In this document: positions 16,542 to 26,007 of the stretch, in pieces
How positions within the stretch are numbered: the stretch's first letter is position 1
How the letters are laid out: every line of letters begins with the position of its first letter
Source: an uncultured Bacteroidales bacterium
GTDB lineage: Bacteria; Bacteroidota; Bacteroidia; Bacteroidales; Paludibacteraceae
DNA length: 64,000 nucleotides
Direction: 5' to 3'
NCBI GenBank assembly: GCA_902784425.1
Contig: CACZUS010000004.1
Span: 1-64,000 of the forward strand
Program-made: the position numbers and the translations under genes
Notes under the pieces: model-generated
What the model was told of the DNA's origin: nothing
The model's database searches: none
The model's input: only the letters and a program-made list of their open reading frames with translations

Positions 16542-18659
16542 CTACTTCACATAGGATAGCTGAATGCGTTTTCTTTCTAAATCTACATCCAATACTTTTA
16601 CGGTGATATGCTGATGTAAGCTTACTACATCTGCAGGATTGCTGACGAAATGGTCGGATAGTTGAGAGACGTGAATAAGTCCGTTCACTTTAATTCCTAA
16701 ATCAGCAAAGACTCCAAAGTTGGTGATGTTTGTGACAATGGCAGGGTATTCAACACCCACCTTTACATCCTCTATGGTTCTTAATGTTGGGTCAAATTCA
16801 AACACTTTTATGGTCTGTCGACAGTCTCTTCCTGGCTTCTCCAACTCTGTCATGATGTCCTTTAGTGTTGGAAGTCCAATAGTGTCTGTAATGTATTGAT
16901 TTAAATCTATTTGGCTTCTGATTTCTTTGTTGCGAAGTAGCTCGCTGACTGTGCAGTGAAGGTTATTCGCCATCTTTTTGACGATTCCATAGCTCTCTGG
17001 GTGGACTGCTGTATTGTCTAATGGATTTTCTGCATCAGTGATTCGTAAGAACCCTGCACATTGTTCGTAAGCTTTGCTTCCAAGACGTGGCACTTTCTTT
17101 AATTCATCACGACTTTTGAATGCTCCATTTTCAGCTCGGTACTCAACAATGTTTTGAGCCAATTGTGGTCCCAGTCCGGAGATGTAAGTCAAAAGATGTT
17201 TGCTTGCCGTATTGAGGTTGACGCCAACTTGGTTAACGCTATTGATGACGGTTTGGTCTAGCGACTTCTTCAGTTTTGTTTGGTCCACGTCGTGCTGATA
17301 TTGTCCCACACCAATGGATTTCGGATCGATCTTAACTAGTTCAGCCAAAGGATCCATCAGTCTTCGTCCGATAGAAACAGCTCCACGTACGGTTACATCG
17401 TAGTCGGGAAACTCTTCACGGGCAATGGCAGATGCAGAATAGACGGAGGCTCCGCTTTCGCTCACCACGAAGACCTGAACAGGGTGGTCGAATTTTATGC
17501 TCTGAATAAACTGTTCTGTTTCTCTTCCTGCCGTTCCGTTACCAATGGCAATGGCCTCCACTTTGTAGGCTTCCACCAGTTTGGCGATTTTGCTCATGGA
17601 TTGAGCATACTCGTTTTGTGGTGGGTGAGGGTAGATGGTTTCGTTATGAAGCAGGTTGCCTTGTGCATCGAGGCAAACCACTTTGCAACCTGTGCGATAA
17701 CCGGGGTCGATAGACAAGACTCTTTTTTCTCCCAACGGAGAAGCCAGTAGTAATTGCCGCAGATTCTCAGCGAACACTTTGATGGCCTCCTCGTCCGCTT
17801 TTTCTTTGCTTGAATTAGCAAATTCTGTCTCAATGGAAGGCTTTAGCAAACGTTTGTAGGCATCTTCTATGGCCTCCTCCACTAATTGAGAGGAGAGCGT
17901 GTGCCCTTTCACATATTGACGTTTGATGCGTTCTAAAGCGTTCTCTTCGTCAGGTGCGATGTTGATTCGAAGGAATCCCTCTTTCTCACCTCTACGCATA
18001 GCTAGAAGACGATGGGAGGTGCAACGGCGTAAGGGCTCTTCCGTATCAAAATAGTTCTGATATTTCTCCGCCTCTTTTTCTTTCCCTTTGACAAGTTTGG
18101 AGGATATCTGAGCCTCGTGTTGAAAACACTTGCGGACGCGGTCGCGAGTCTGTTCGTTTTCATTCACCCATTCAGCAATAATATCTTTGGCACCTTGAAG
18201 CGCTTCTTCGACGGTGTTCACATCCCCTTTAACGAAGCCTAAGGCTCTGTTCTCAGGGTCGCGTTCTTCCTGTCGCATCAGGATCTTTGCTAATGGCTCC
18301 AATCCCTTTTCGCGAGCGATCTCCGCACGAGTACGTCTTTTGGGTTTGTAAGGAAGGTAGATGTCTTCCACTTCTGTGAGTGACTGACACTCTTGAATCC
18401 GTTTCTTTAACTCAGGGGTCAGTTTGCCTTGTTCCTCAATGCTTTTGAGGATGGCTTCTTTCCTTTTCTCTAATTCGGTTAGTTTCTCAAACTGAATCTG
18501 AATTTCTTGTATTTCCACTTCATTCAGTTCGCCGGTCATCTCTTTCCTGTATCGACTGATGAAGGGTATTGTAGCACCATCAGAGAGCAGCCTGAGGGTG
18601 TTAGCCACTTGCTGCTCTCTGAGATTTAGATTCTTAGCTATTAAAGCATTGAATAACAT
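16542..18659 (-). CDS. tex: Tex family RNA-binding protein
   Basis: This 705-residue protein matches Tex/YhgF along its length. It shows an N-terminal helical domain (TIPFISRYRKEMTG), a YqgF-like RNase fold (LSIDPGYRTGCKVVCLD, IAIGNGTAGRETE, VVSESGASVYSAS), helix-hairpin-helix modules (LGPQLAQNIVEYR, VPRLGSKAYEQCAGFLRI) and a C-terminal S1 domain (GVFADLGIKVNGLIHVSQLS). Tex is a nucleic-acid-binding protein affecting transcription. It is 13 bp downstream of the DUF6515-like gene on the same strand, so the two are probably cotranscribed. Length is close to the usual ~720-780 residues. Confidence 0.93.
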   Translation of the reverse strand: MLFNALIAKNLNLREQQVANTLRLLSDGATIPFISRYRKEMTGELNEVEIQEIQIQFEKLTELEKRKEAILKSIEEQGKLTPELKKRIQECQSLTEVEDIYLPYKPKRRTRAEIAREKGLEPLAKILMRQEERDPENRALGFVKGDVNTVEEALQGAKDIIAEWVNENEQTRDRVRKCFQHEAQISSKLVKGKEKEAEKYQNYFDTEEPLRRCTSHRLLAMRRGEKEGFLRINIAPDEENALERIKRQYVKGHTLSSQLVEEAIEDAYKRLLKPSIETEFANSSKEKADEEAIKVFAENLRQLLLASPLGEKRVLSIDPGYRTGCKVVCLDAQGNLLHNETIYPHPPQNEYAQSMSKIAKLVEAYKVEAIAIGNGTAGRETEQFIQSIKFDHPVQVFVVSESGASVYSASAIAREEFPDYDVTVRGAVSIGRRLMDPLAELVKIDPKSIGVGQYQHDVDQTKLKKSLDQTVINSVNQVGVNLNTASKHLLTYISGLGPQLAQNIVEYRAENGAFKSRDELKKVPRLGSKAYEQCAGFLRITDAENPLDNTAVHPESYGIVKKMANNLHCTVSELLRNKEIRSQIDLNQYITDTIGLPTLKDIMTELEKPGRDCRQTIKVFEFDPTLRTIEDVKVGVEYPAIVTNITNFGVFADLGIKVNGLIHVSQLSDHFVSNPADVVSLHQHITVKVLDVDLERKRIQLSYVK

Positions 18660-18672
18660 AACGTATGTTTAA

Positions 18673-20055
18673 TTACTTATATGGTTCATCTATGATTATG
18701 TATCCTCCGTTGACTGGCTCAAACCAGGTGTCACCACCGAACCAATATAATTTACCATCTACGATAACACGTTTACTACCTGCAGGTAATTCCTGAACGA
18801 AGTTTGTTACATCTACTTCATCATAGCTTTCAGCGTTGTCAACCAAGACGTAACCACCTTTTACAGGTAAGAACAAGTTGTTCTCTCCAGAGTAGTATGT
18901 GGTGTTTTTGATTACTACCTTTTGGCAGGTGAATGGAAGTGTTTGGATAAAGATCTCTGTGTTAGCAGCCAAAGGTCTGTTGATGATTACATATCCACCT
19001 CTTTGAACACCGAACCATACACCGTCGCTATACCAGTAAGGAGTTGAGTTCACATATACCTTTACACAAGTGAAAGGAAGTGTGTGGAAGAACAATCCAA
19101 TAGGGCGAGCGACCAACTCATATCCAAGTGTTGCATGCCAGTGATAGAAGTGACCATTGTACACATAGTAGCGGTTGTGACCGTGCTCGAAGTGATGAGC
19201 GTGTGCGTGGATTCTATCGTAGTAGGTATGACCGTTCACAACGTGTGGGTGACCGATGTGTCCTACTGGATGCAATGTGGCGAAATCATGTGGACGAGGA
19301 GCCGTACGAGTACGGAAAGAACCTTCATTCTTTTTAGCAGGAGTAGGACCTGGCTTTACAGAAGATTTAGGTCTTATAGTCGTAGTGCTTTTATTGCCAC
19401 TTCTGGTTTCACCTTGATTGCCAGAACGAACAGAGCTCTGATTTCTAATTGGAGTGGTTGACTGTGAACTTCTCGTACTAGCGTTGTTAGAACCTCTTGA
19501 ACCTAGGTTGTTAGAACTTCTTGTGCTAGAGTTGTTAGAACTTCTCGTGCCTAGATTGCTGGAACTTCTTGTAGTTGAATTCACAGAAGAACCTCTTGAA
19601 TTGGTATTGGCAGAACTTCTGCTGTTGTTTAAGTTGCCACTTCTAGAAGAACTTTGAGTTGATGATTGTTGTCTAGAAGAATAGCTTGGAGCAGAGCTGC
19701 CTCTGTTAGAAGAAGCATTGTTGTAGCTAGAACTTCTTGTGCTAGAAGGAGTGCTGCTGCTTCTAGGTGAAGAATAAGAAGAACTAGAACGAGTGCTGCT
19801 TGCAGGACTACTATAGCTGCCACGAGTAGAAGAACTGTTGCTTTGACTACCAATAGAGCTTTGTCTTGTACTGCTAGACGATTGACGAACAGAACTTGAA
19901 CTTCTCGTTGAACTGCTATTGTTTTGACCACGGCTCATCTCAGTACGTGCTCCACCTCTTCCGTTGCTTGAACCGCCGCCTCTCTGAGCATTTGCTGTTG
20001 CGCACATCATTACTAACATGGTAATGAACATTGCTAAAAATTTATTCGTTTTCAT
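18673..20055 (-). CDS. secreted Ser/Arg/Asn-rich protein with DUF6515-like C-terminus
   Basis: The ATG at 20055 is chosen over 20169 because it starts a clean signal peptide (KTNKFLAMFITMLVMMCATANA); the predicted length is 460 residues. Residues about 25-270 are extremely low complexity, rich in Ser, Arg and Asn (recurring SSSTRSS and NNSSTRSSN). A His/Tyr-rich stretch follows (HAHAHHFEHGHNRYYVYNGHFYHWH). Three repeats of the type LPFTCxKVxV...YW...GGYVIIN then complete the protein, as in DUF6515 proteins of Bacteroidota. The His cluster could bind metals. Function is unknown, and an envelope location is likely. It is upstream of tex and probably in the same transcript. TACATTTG on the - strand (20196-20189) is a possible -7 box. 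Confidence 0.7.
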   Translation of the reverse strand: MKTNKFLAMFITMLVMMCATANAQRGGGSSNGRGGARTEMSRGQNNSSSTRSSSSVRQSSSSTRQSSIGSQSNSSSTRGSYSSPASSTRSSSSYSSPRSSSTPSSTRSSSYNNASSNRGSSAPSYSSRQQSSTQSSSRSGNLNNSRSSANTNSRGSSVNSTTRSSSNLGTRSSNNSSTRSSNNLGSRGSNNASTRSSQSTTPIRNQSSVRSGNQGETRSGNKSTTTIRPKSSVKPGPTPAKKNEGSFRTRTAPRPHDFATLHPVGHIGHPHVVNGHTYYDRIHAHAHHFEHGHNRYYVYNGHFYHWHATLGYELVARPIGLFFHTLPFTCVKVYVNSTPYWYSDGVWFGVQRGGYVIINRPLAANTEIFIQTLPFTCQKVVIKNTTYYSGENNLFLPVKGGYVLVDNAESYDEVDVTNFVQELPAGSKRVIVDGKLYWFGGDTWFEPVNGGYIIIDEPYK

Positions 20056-20345
20056 ATCTGTAAGTTTTTTACTATTCGACATCCGTTTATTTGCTAAAAA
20101 TAGTCCAAATCCTATGCCAAAAAATCGTCGTTTTCCCTTGTTGGGTGACATTTGGGTACGGTTGAGCAAATTGCAACGATTAACCTCTCAAATGTATCGA
20201 CGAAGTGGTGCGTGAGGACTTCTCTATAGCTGTGTTTTTATTAGTTATTTTATGTTATTAAACATTCTTTTGCGTTTGTTGATTCTAGTTTTTGTCTTTT
20301 GGCATCGTCCAAAATGAAAAAATAGAGTGAAAAATCAGCGAGATG

Positions 20346-21149
20346 TTAGGTGCATAATGCATATAAATCTTTCCTTGGATTGATTACCATGACAGGAATT
20401 GTACATTTGGTTATTACCTTCTGTTCTTTTGGTCCAAATATGATATCATCCATGCCGTAGTCGCGAGAGGCGGAGATCAGGAGGAGAGTCGCATTCACCT
20501 CTTCCACTTTCTTCATTGCTTCTAATTCAACTTTGAAACTATCTTTCTCGGCTGTGATGAATTGGTAGGGAAGTGATTGCTTGTCCATAAGCGCTTGAAT
20601 CGCTTCGGTGTTTTGTTTTGCCCTCGAACCATAGTCGTTGGCTGTCATTAATAGGATTTCTGAGTTGTATATTCTTCCCATACCGCTACAGAACACTCCC
20701 TTTTCTCTCTCTTCGACAAGGAAACCAATGGGAACCAATACTCTTTTGAAACTAGGAGTTTGATTATCTTTTATGAAATAGTAAGGAATCCGTAGTCCCC
20801 TACATATATTTAATGCATTTTTGCACTCCTTGTTCATTCCTTTTTCACTCAATTCGAAAACGATGGCAGCAGCTTCATTCCGTTCCATGAAATCGGTGAA
20901 GTCATCATCGTCTTCCATGATATGATAGGTTGCACTGCATTTGAGTTTGTCTTGCTGTTGGGAACACCACAAAGAGAGAGAACCATTTGCCTTCTCAATG
21001 TCGTCTTTCCCCTTTGTTATATACAAGAAGCAAACATTTTTCTCATGAGCATTGGCAATCTGAGAAGCCAAGTCAAAGCCCTTTTCAGGAAAATGATTGG
21101 GATCAGATACTATATATATTTGTTCTTTTGTTATTGTATTTTCTGCCAT
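20346..21149 (-). CDS. universal stress protein-like (UspA-like) protein
   Basis: This is a 267-residue protein when read from the ATG at 21149 (an upstream ATG at 21182 gives 278). It has two halves of alpha/beta type. The N-terminal half (QIYIVSDPNHFPEKGFDLASQIA) looks degenerate. The C-terminal half has FKRVLVPIGF, a central AIQALMDKQSLPYQF segment, LLLISASRDYGMDDIIFGP, and CTIPVMVINP, the usual Usp ending. The G-2x-G-9x-G-S/T nucleotide motif is not evident, so ATP binding is doubtful. Usp proteins are stress-linked and cytoplasmic. It stands divergent from rnpB with a TATATTTG-type -7 box on the - strand at 21219-21212. Confidence 0.6.
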   Translation of the reverse strand: MAENTITKEQIYIVSDPNHFPEKGFDLASQIANAHEKNVCFLYITKGKDDIEKANGSLSLWCSQQQDKLKCSATYHIMEDDDDFTDFMERNEAAAIVFELSEKGMNKECKNALNICRGLRIPYYFIKDNQTPSFKRVLVPIGFLVEEREKGVFCSGMGRIYNSEILLMTANDYGSRAKQNTEAIQALMDKQSLPYQFITAEKDSFKVELEAMKKVEEVNATLLLISASRDYGMDDIIFGPKEQKVITKCTIPVMVINPRKDLYALCT

Positions 21150-21286
21150 TACTGTTATGTTTGCAATTTTAGGACTCACCATAGGTGTATTTTATGGAAT
21201 TCACCTATATGCAAATATAGGTTGATTTGTTCATTAATCCTAAATAAATTGTCATAAAAATAGGTCTGGATATCGTAAATTCTTGC

Positions 21287-21294
21287 TATCTTTG
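21287..21294 (+). promoter_or_regulatory. -7 box of rnpB
   Basis: TATCTTTG matches TAnnTTTG and ends 6 bp before the predicted 5' end of the RNA at about 21300. No consensus -33 element is seen. Confidence 0.55.
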
Positions 21295-21299
21295 CAAAG

Positions 21300-21652
21300 A
21301 TAGTAGGTGGGTTTGTCGCTGGCACTCTGTGTCAGAGGAAAGTCCGGGCAACATAGAGCACCATGCTTCCTAACGGGAAGTCGCTCGTGAGAGTGAACGA
21401 ACGCAGAAGAAAATAACCGCCAGCTTCGGTTGGTAAGGGTGAGAAGGTGAGGTAAGAGCTCACCAGAGTCGATAGTAATATCGATTGCTGTGCGTGTCAT
21501 GGGTTGTAAGATCAAATATACCGACGTATGTAGGGTTGCTCGTCCGATGTCGGGGGGTAGATTGCTTGAGGCTTATGGTGACATAAGTCCTAGATAAATG
21601 ACAAACCGTCTTTTTTAAGATGACAGAACTCGGCTTATACACCTACTATTTT
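21300..21652 (+). ncRNA. rnpB: RNase P RNA (bacterial class A)
   Basis: The universally conserved CRI/P4 segment GAGGAAAGTCCGGGC is at 21335-21349, and the matching 3' segment GACAGAACTCGGCTTA is at about 21622-21637. The ends form a perfect 10-bp P1 helix: ATAGTAGGTG (21300-21309) pairs with CACCTACTAT (21640-21649), followed by T residues. The length of about 350 nt is normal for this phylum. The RNA is the catalytic part of RNase P, which removes 5' leaders from pre-tRNAs. No protein frame explains the region. Confidence 0.95.
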
Positions 21653-21734
21653 TTGTCAGTTTCGTATAGAGGAGAGATATCCAGGTCATCTCCGATATTT
21701 GAGTTCTATCATAGAAATATATCAGAAGTTTAAA

Positions 21735-23075
21735 ATGAGGTCCATCGTAAATTTTTTTAATTGGTTTAAGGGTGCGATTGAATCGGAGTCGGTCGAGTAT
21801 GAGAACGATTCCAAATTGATGCGTCCGGTATGGTACTTCTTCCGTCTGATACGATTAATATGTAAATACTTCATAGAGAAAAGAATACACGTAAGGGCTG
21901 CAGCATTAACCTATTATTCGGCTTTTGCGATTGTTCCTATTATGGCTTTTATATTGGCCATATCCAGAGGATTTGGCTTTGATTCATATATTCAAAAGTT
22001 GTTGATTACTCGTTTTCAGACTCATGCTGATATTGTGATGACATTTTTGAAATATGCGGATAATTATTTGGGTCAGGCAAAAGGTGGTGCATTGGTGGGG
22101 GTAGGTATCGCCATGTTACTATGGTCTGTCTTCCGTATGTTTAATCAGATAGAACGTGTGTTCAATGATATATGGGCCATAGAGATAAGACGTCCATGGA
22201 AGTATCGAATCCCTAACTATATTGCCATCGTTTTCTTTGTGCCTATCATGATTCTCATTACGGGAGGTGTCTCTTTGTATTTCAAATATGCTATTCAATA
22301 TTTTCATGACTCTATACTGATTTCTCCATCCCTGAAGTTGTTGCTGTTTTTTATGCCAATGATTGTGACGTGGCTGACGTTTACTTTGCTCTATTGGTTT
22401 GTGCCTAATACTCAGGTGAAATTTCGTTATGCGGCTGTGGCGGGACTGCTTTTTGGTGGAGCCTTTTATCTGTTCAAATTCCTCTATTTCCACGTTCAGT
22501 CTTGGATGACCACCTATAATGCTGTGTATGGCGCTTTGGCTGCTATTCCGTTCTTCTTGCTCTTCATTCAGTTCTCTTGGGTGCTGGTATTGGTAGGCTG
22601 CTCTTTCGTCTTTACCACTCAGTGTCTTCGCCGATTTGAACATGCAGAGGATGTGAAGAAGATGAGTCATAAGTATTATGAATTTGCTGCATTGGTGGTG
22701 ACAAAGATGTGCGTGGAGAAGTGGAACAAAGGAAAGGAGTATATCACGTTGGTTGAAATTGCAGAAAAAATGCCATATCGTATGGCTAAACTTTGTGTGG
22801 ATAAACTATGTCGTGCCGGTATATTGGATAAAGTGTTGTCTGTTAATGATGAATTGGTTGGTTATAGACCTAAGGATGATCTTTCCGAACTGTCGATTTC
22901 AAAGTTCTATTTGAAATTGGATGGAGAGGGTACCTCAGATGACAGATTTAAGCTTCATATCAATTCAGAGTATGAGTATCTGTGGGAGTTTGTGGATTCC
23001 ATTCGTAAAAATATGCTCAAGACAGACGATCGATTAATAAAATACTTGGAACATGACTATACTATCGAACCCTAA
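21735..23075 (+). CDS. YihY/BrkB family membrane protein
   Basis: This 446-residue protein starts from the ATG at 21735; a TTG at 21699 would add 12 residues. Residues 40-310 carry the YihY/BrkB membrane domain: RAAALTYYSAFAIVPIMAF, GVGIAMLLWSVFRMFNQIERVFNDIW, a YRIPNYIAIVFFVPIMILI segment, LLYWFVPNTQVKFRYAAVAGLLFGG and YGALAAIPFFLLFIQFSW. About six transmembrane helices are visible. The C-terminal ~130 residues look soluble and winged-helix-like. The family was once mislabelled RNase BN, and its transport or structural role is unsettled. It is just downstream of rnpB and overlaps dcp by 23 bp. Confidence 0.88.
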   Translation: MRSIVNFFNWFKGAIESESVEYENDSKLMRPVWYFFRLIRLICKYFIEKRIHVRAAALTYYSAFAIVPIMAFILAISRGFGFDSYIQKLLITRFQTHADIVMTFLKYADNYLGQAKGGALVGVGIAMLLWSVFRMFNQIERVFNDIWAIEIRRPWKYRIPNYIAIVFFVPIMILITGGVSLYFKYAIQYFHDSILISPSLKLLLFFMPMIVTWLTFTLLYWFVPNTQVKFRYAAVAGLLFGGAFYLFKFLYFHVQSWMTTYNAVYGALAAIPFFLLFIQFSWVLVLVGCSFVFTTQCLRRFEHAEDVKKMSHKYYEFAALVVTKMCVEKWNKGKEYITLVEIAEKMPYRMAKLCVDKLCRAGILDKVLSVNDELVGYRPKDDLSELSISKFYLKLDGEGTSDDRFKLHINSEYEYLWEFVDSIRKNMLKTDDRLIKYLEHDYTIEP

Positions 23076-25179
23076 ATTATTGTGTTGCGCGATGCTGTGT
23101 GGCGCTTTAATTGCTACTTCTTGTGATAATAATAAAAATATGGAAAATAATAATGTGTTTTTTCAGGAGTATAACACTCCGTATGCAACAATCCCTTTTG
23201 ATAAAATAAAATTGTCTGATTATCTTCCTGCCATGCGTGAAGGTATAAAAAGACATGATGCTGAGATTGATGCGATTGTTAATAATCAGGAAACTCCTAC
23301 GTTTGAGAATACAATCGTGGCATTGGAACGATCTGGCGAGTTTCTTTCTCGTGTGCAGTATGCTTTTTATAATCTGTTGAGTGCGGAGACTTGCGACGAA
23401 ATGGATAGCATTGCGAATGAGATTTCGCCAGAAGAGACAGAACACAATAATAATGTCTCTTTGAATGAAGCTTTGTTTAAACGCGTGAAATATGTTTATG
23501 ATCGCAGAGATTCTCTTACCTTAACGGAAGAACAAAAGACATTATTAAAAAATACATATGATTCCTTTGTGGATCATGGTGCCAATTTGGAAGGTGAGGC
23601 TCGTGAACGTTATCGTGAATTGAGTCAGAAACTCTCGTTGTTAGAGTTGCAATACGGACAAAACGTGTTGAATGCTACCAACCAATATAAGATGGTGATA
23701 ACGGATTCTGCACAATTGGCTGGTCTTCCTGCTATGATCATAGATGCTGCGAAAGAACGTGCGAAACAAAAAGAGGTGGAGGGTTGGTGTTTCGACCTGA
23801 CAGCCCCTAGTTATGTGCCATTCATGAAATATGCAGATAATCGTGCCCTGCGTCAGCAGCTTTACATGGCTTACAATACGAAGGCCGTGGGTGGTGACTA
23901 CGATAACCTTCCAGTTGTGAAAGAGCTGGTTAACTGTCGTTTGGCATTGGCTCAATTATTGGGTTATAAAAATTATGCTGAATATGAGTTGAAAGATCGC
24001 ATGGCGGAGAATAAGGAGAATGTCTACCGCTTATTGAATGATCTGGTAGTTGCCTTTAAACCTACATCAAAGAAAGAGATTGATGAGGTGCAGCAATATG
24101 CGAATGCTCATGGCGCAGATTTCACCATTATGCCATGGGATTGGTCGTACTATTCTGAGAAATTGAAGGATGAAAAATATAGTGTCAACGACGAATTGTT
24201 GCGTCCGTATTTCGAGTTGGAAAAGGTAAAGAAAGGTGTGTTTGGTCTGGCTACGAAGATGTATGGCTTGACCTTTAAGAAGAACCCTCAGATCCCAGTC
24301 TATCATCCGGAAGTGGATGCTTATGAGGTATATGACAAGGACGGCTCTTTTTTGGCTGTTTTCTACGCTGATTTCTTCCCTCGTCCTGGTAAGAGAGGTG
24401 GCGCGTGGATGACGGAGTACCTTTGTCAACATATCAATGAGAAGGGTGAGAATATTCGTCCGCATATCTCTATCGTAACTAATTTCACGCGTCCGACAGA
24501 TTCTACGCCTTCCTTGCTCACTTTCGATGAGTTAACCACATTCATTCATGAGTTCGGACACTCTATCCATGGCATGGTAGCTAATACCACCTATTCAAGT
24601 TTGGCGGGTACGAATGTATACCGTGATTTTGTGGAGTTGCCATCTCAGATGATGGAAAATTGGGCGTTTGAAAAAGAATATTTGGATGGATTTGCCGTTC
24701 ATTATCAGACGGGAGAACCGATACCAGCAGAGTTGATAGAACGCATACGCCGTTCGGCTAACTTTAATACGGGATATGCTACATTGCGCCAAGTGAGCTT
24801 CGGACTATTGGATATGGCATGGCACACAATCGAGAAGCCTTTTGACGGTGATGTAATGGCATTCGAACGAGAAGCATGGAAAGAGGCACAGACACTGCCA
24901 TCGGTGGATGGAACCTTGATGAGTGCTCAGTTCAACCATATCTTTTCAGGTGGCTATTCGGCTGGATATTATAGCTATAAATGGGCGGAAGTTTTGGATG
25001 CAGATGCCTTTGCTGTTTTCAAAAAGGAGGGAATCTTTAATCAGGAGACTGCTAGTCGTTTCCGTAAGGAGGTTTTGGAAAAAGGAGGAAGTGAACATCC
25101 TATGAAGCTATATAAACGTTTCAGCGGACATGAACCGACGGTAGAGCCTTTGTTGAGACGTTGTGGTGTGATTGAATAA
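23053..25179 (+). CDS. dcp: M3 family peptidyl-dipeptidase Dcp, lipoprotein form
   Basis: This 708-residue protein begins with a lipoprotein signal ending LIATSC (Cys24), so it is expected to be anchored in the periplasm or outer membrane. The M3 zinc-peptidase active site HEFGHSIHG is at about residue 500, followed by the family's distal glutamate region (DFVELPSQMMENW) and the C-terminal FSGGYSAGYYSYKWAEVLDAD. Dcp removes dipeptides from C-termini of oligopeptides. Its length is typical for M3 enzymes. Translation is probably coupled to the YihY gene through a 23-bp overlap. An imperfect stem-loop follows at 25188-25223. Confidence 0.93.
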   Translation: MTILSNPKLLCCAMLCGALIATSCDNNKNMENNNVFFQEYNTPYATIPFDKIKLSDYLPAMREGIKRHDAEIDAIVNNQETPTFENTIVALERSGEFLSRVQYAFYNLLSAETCDEMDSIANEISPEETEHNNNVSLNEALFKRVKYVYDRRDSLTLTEEQKTLLKNTYDSFVDHGANLEGEARERYRELSQKLSLLELQYGQNVLNATNQYKMVITDSAQLAGLPAMIIDAAKERAKQKEVEGWCFDLTAPSYVPFMKYADNRALRQQLYMAYNTKAVGGDYDNLPVVKELVNCRLALAQLLGYKNYAEYELKDRMAENKENVYRLLNDLVVAFKPTSKKEIDEVQQYANAHGADFTIMPWDWSYYSEKLKDEKYSVNDELLRPYFELEKVKKGVFGLATKMYGLTFKKNPQIPVYHPEVDAYEVYDKDGSFLAVFYADFFPRPGKRGGAWMTEYLCQHINEKGENIRPHISIVTNFTRPTDSTPSLLTFDELTTFIHEFGHSIHGMVANTTYSSLAGTNVYRDFVELPSQMMENWAFEKEYLDGFAVHYQTGEPIPAELIERIRRSANFNTGYATLRQVSFGLLDMAWHTIEKPFDGDVMAFEREAWKEAQTLPSVDGTLMSAQFNHIFSGGYSAGYYSYKWAEVLDADAFAVFKKEGIFNQETASRFRKEVLEKGGSEHPMKLYKRFSGHEPTVEPLLRRCGVIE

Positions 25180-25187
25180 CCTCGAAT

Positions 25188-25223
25188 AAGGGGTTCTATG
25201 ACAAAATGTCATGTTTTCCCCTT
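25188..25223 (+). terminator. imperfect stem-loop after dcp
   Basis: Outer arms AAGGGG and CCCCTT enclose inner arms ATGACA and TGTCAT around an AAA loop. There is no long T tract, so termination is probable rather than certain. Confidence 0.4.
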
Positions 25224-25284
25224 TGGCAAATGTTTTGTAGTTTTGTAGATAGATAAATATGTTTAACAAAAAATAGAAAAAAAT

Positions 25285-25953
25285 ATGTACTTGATTATTT
25301 TTATAGGAATTGCAATAGCTAGTTTTATAGTATCAAAAATGGTGGAGAGCCGTTTTGATAAGTATTCAAAAACGCCTATCGCAATGACAGGAAAAGAGGT
25401 GGCAGAGCAAATGTTACGTGATAGTGGAATCGATGATGTGACAGTTTGCTGTGTGAAAGGTAAATTGACAGATCATTATAACCCTATGAACAAAACACTG
25501 AATTTGAGTGAAAGTGTATATGATTGTGCCAATATTGCTGCAGCTGCTGTGGCTGCACATGAGTGTGGACATGCAGTGCAACATGCGAGAGGATATGCCT
25601 TCTTGAAAATGCGTTCTGCCATGGTTCCCGCAGTTAGCTTTTCAAGCAAGTATGTATCATGGATATTGTTGGGAGGAATCCTCCTTATCAATGTTTTCCC
25701 TCAACTATTGTTGATTGGTATTTGCCTTTTTGCGGTTACTACATTGTTCAGTTTTGTCACATTACCAGTGGAGATAGATGCAAGTTCTCGCGCATTAGCA
25801 TGGTTGAAAAACTCTGGTGTCAGCACCTTCTCTAATCATCAAATGGCTGTTAAGGCACTTCGCTCCGCTGCTTATACATACGTGGTGGCTGCACTTAGCT
25901 CCCTTGCTACATTGATGTATTACGTTATGATTTATTTGGGACGTAGAGACTGA
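25285..25953 (+). CDS. membrane zinc metallopeptidase, YugP family (Zn_peptidase_2)
   Basis: This 222-residue protein has an N-terminal transmembrane anchor (LIIFIGIAIASFIVSKMV), then GKEVAEQMLRDSGI and DHYNPMNKTLNLSE, typical of the family. The active site AAHECGHAVQHARGY is at about residue 91. Two or three further hydrophobic segments follow (ILLGGILLINVFPQLLLIGICLFAV and a C-terminal one). The HExxH-type motif is here HECGH. Substrates are unknown. TAGTTTTG at 25238-25245 is a possible -7 box. The next gene starts 54 bp downstream. Confidence 0.88.
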   Translation: MYLIIFIGIAIASFIVSKMVESRFDKYSKTPIAMTGKEVAEQMLRDSGIDDVTVCCVKGKLTDHYNPMNKTLNLSESVYDCANIAAAAVAAHECGHAVQHARGYAFLKMRSAMVPAVSFSSKYVSWILLGGILLINVFPQLLLIGICLFAVTTLFSFVTLPVEIDASSRALAWLKNSGVSTFSNHQMAVKALRSAAYTYVVAALSSLATLMYYVMIYLGRRD

Positions 25954-26007
25954 TATTCGGTGAGTTCACAAATTCACCATTTAAAATATAAATTCACATA
26001 AAAGAAA

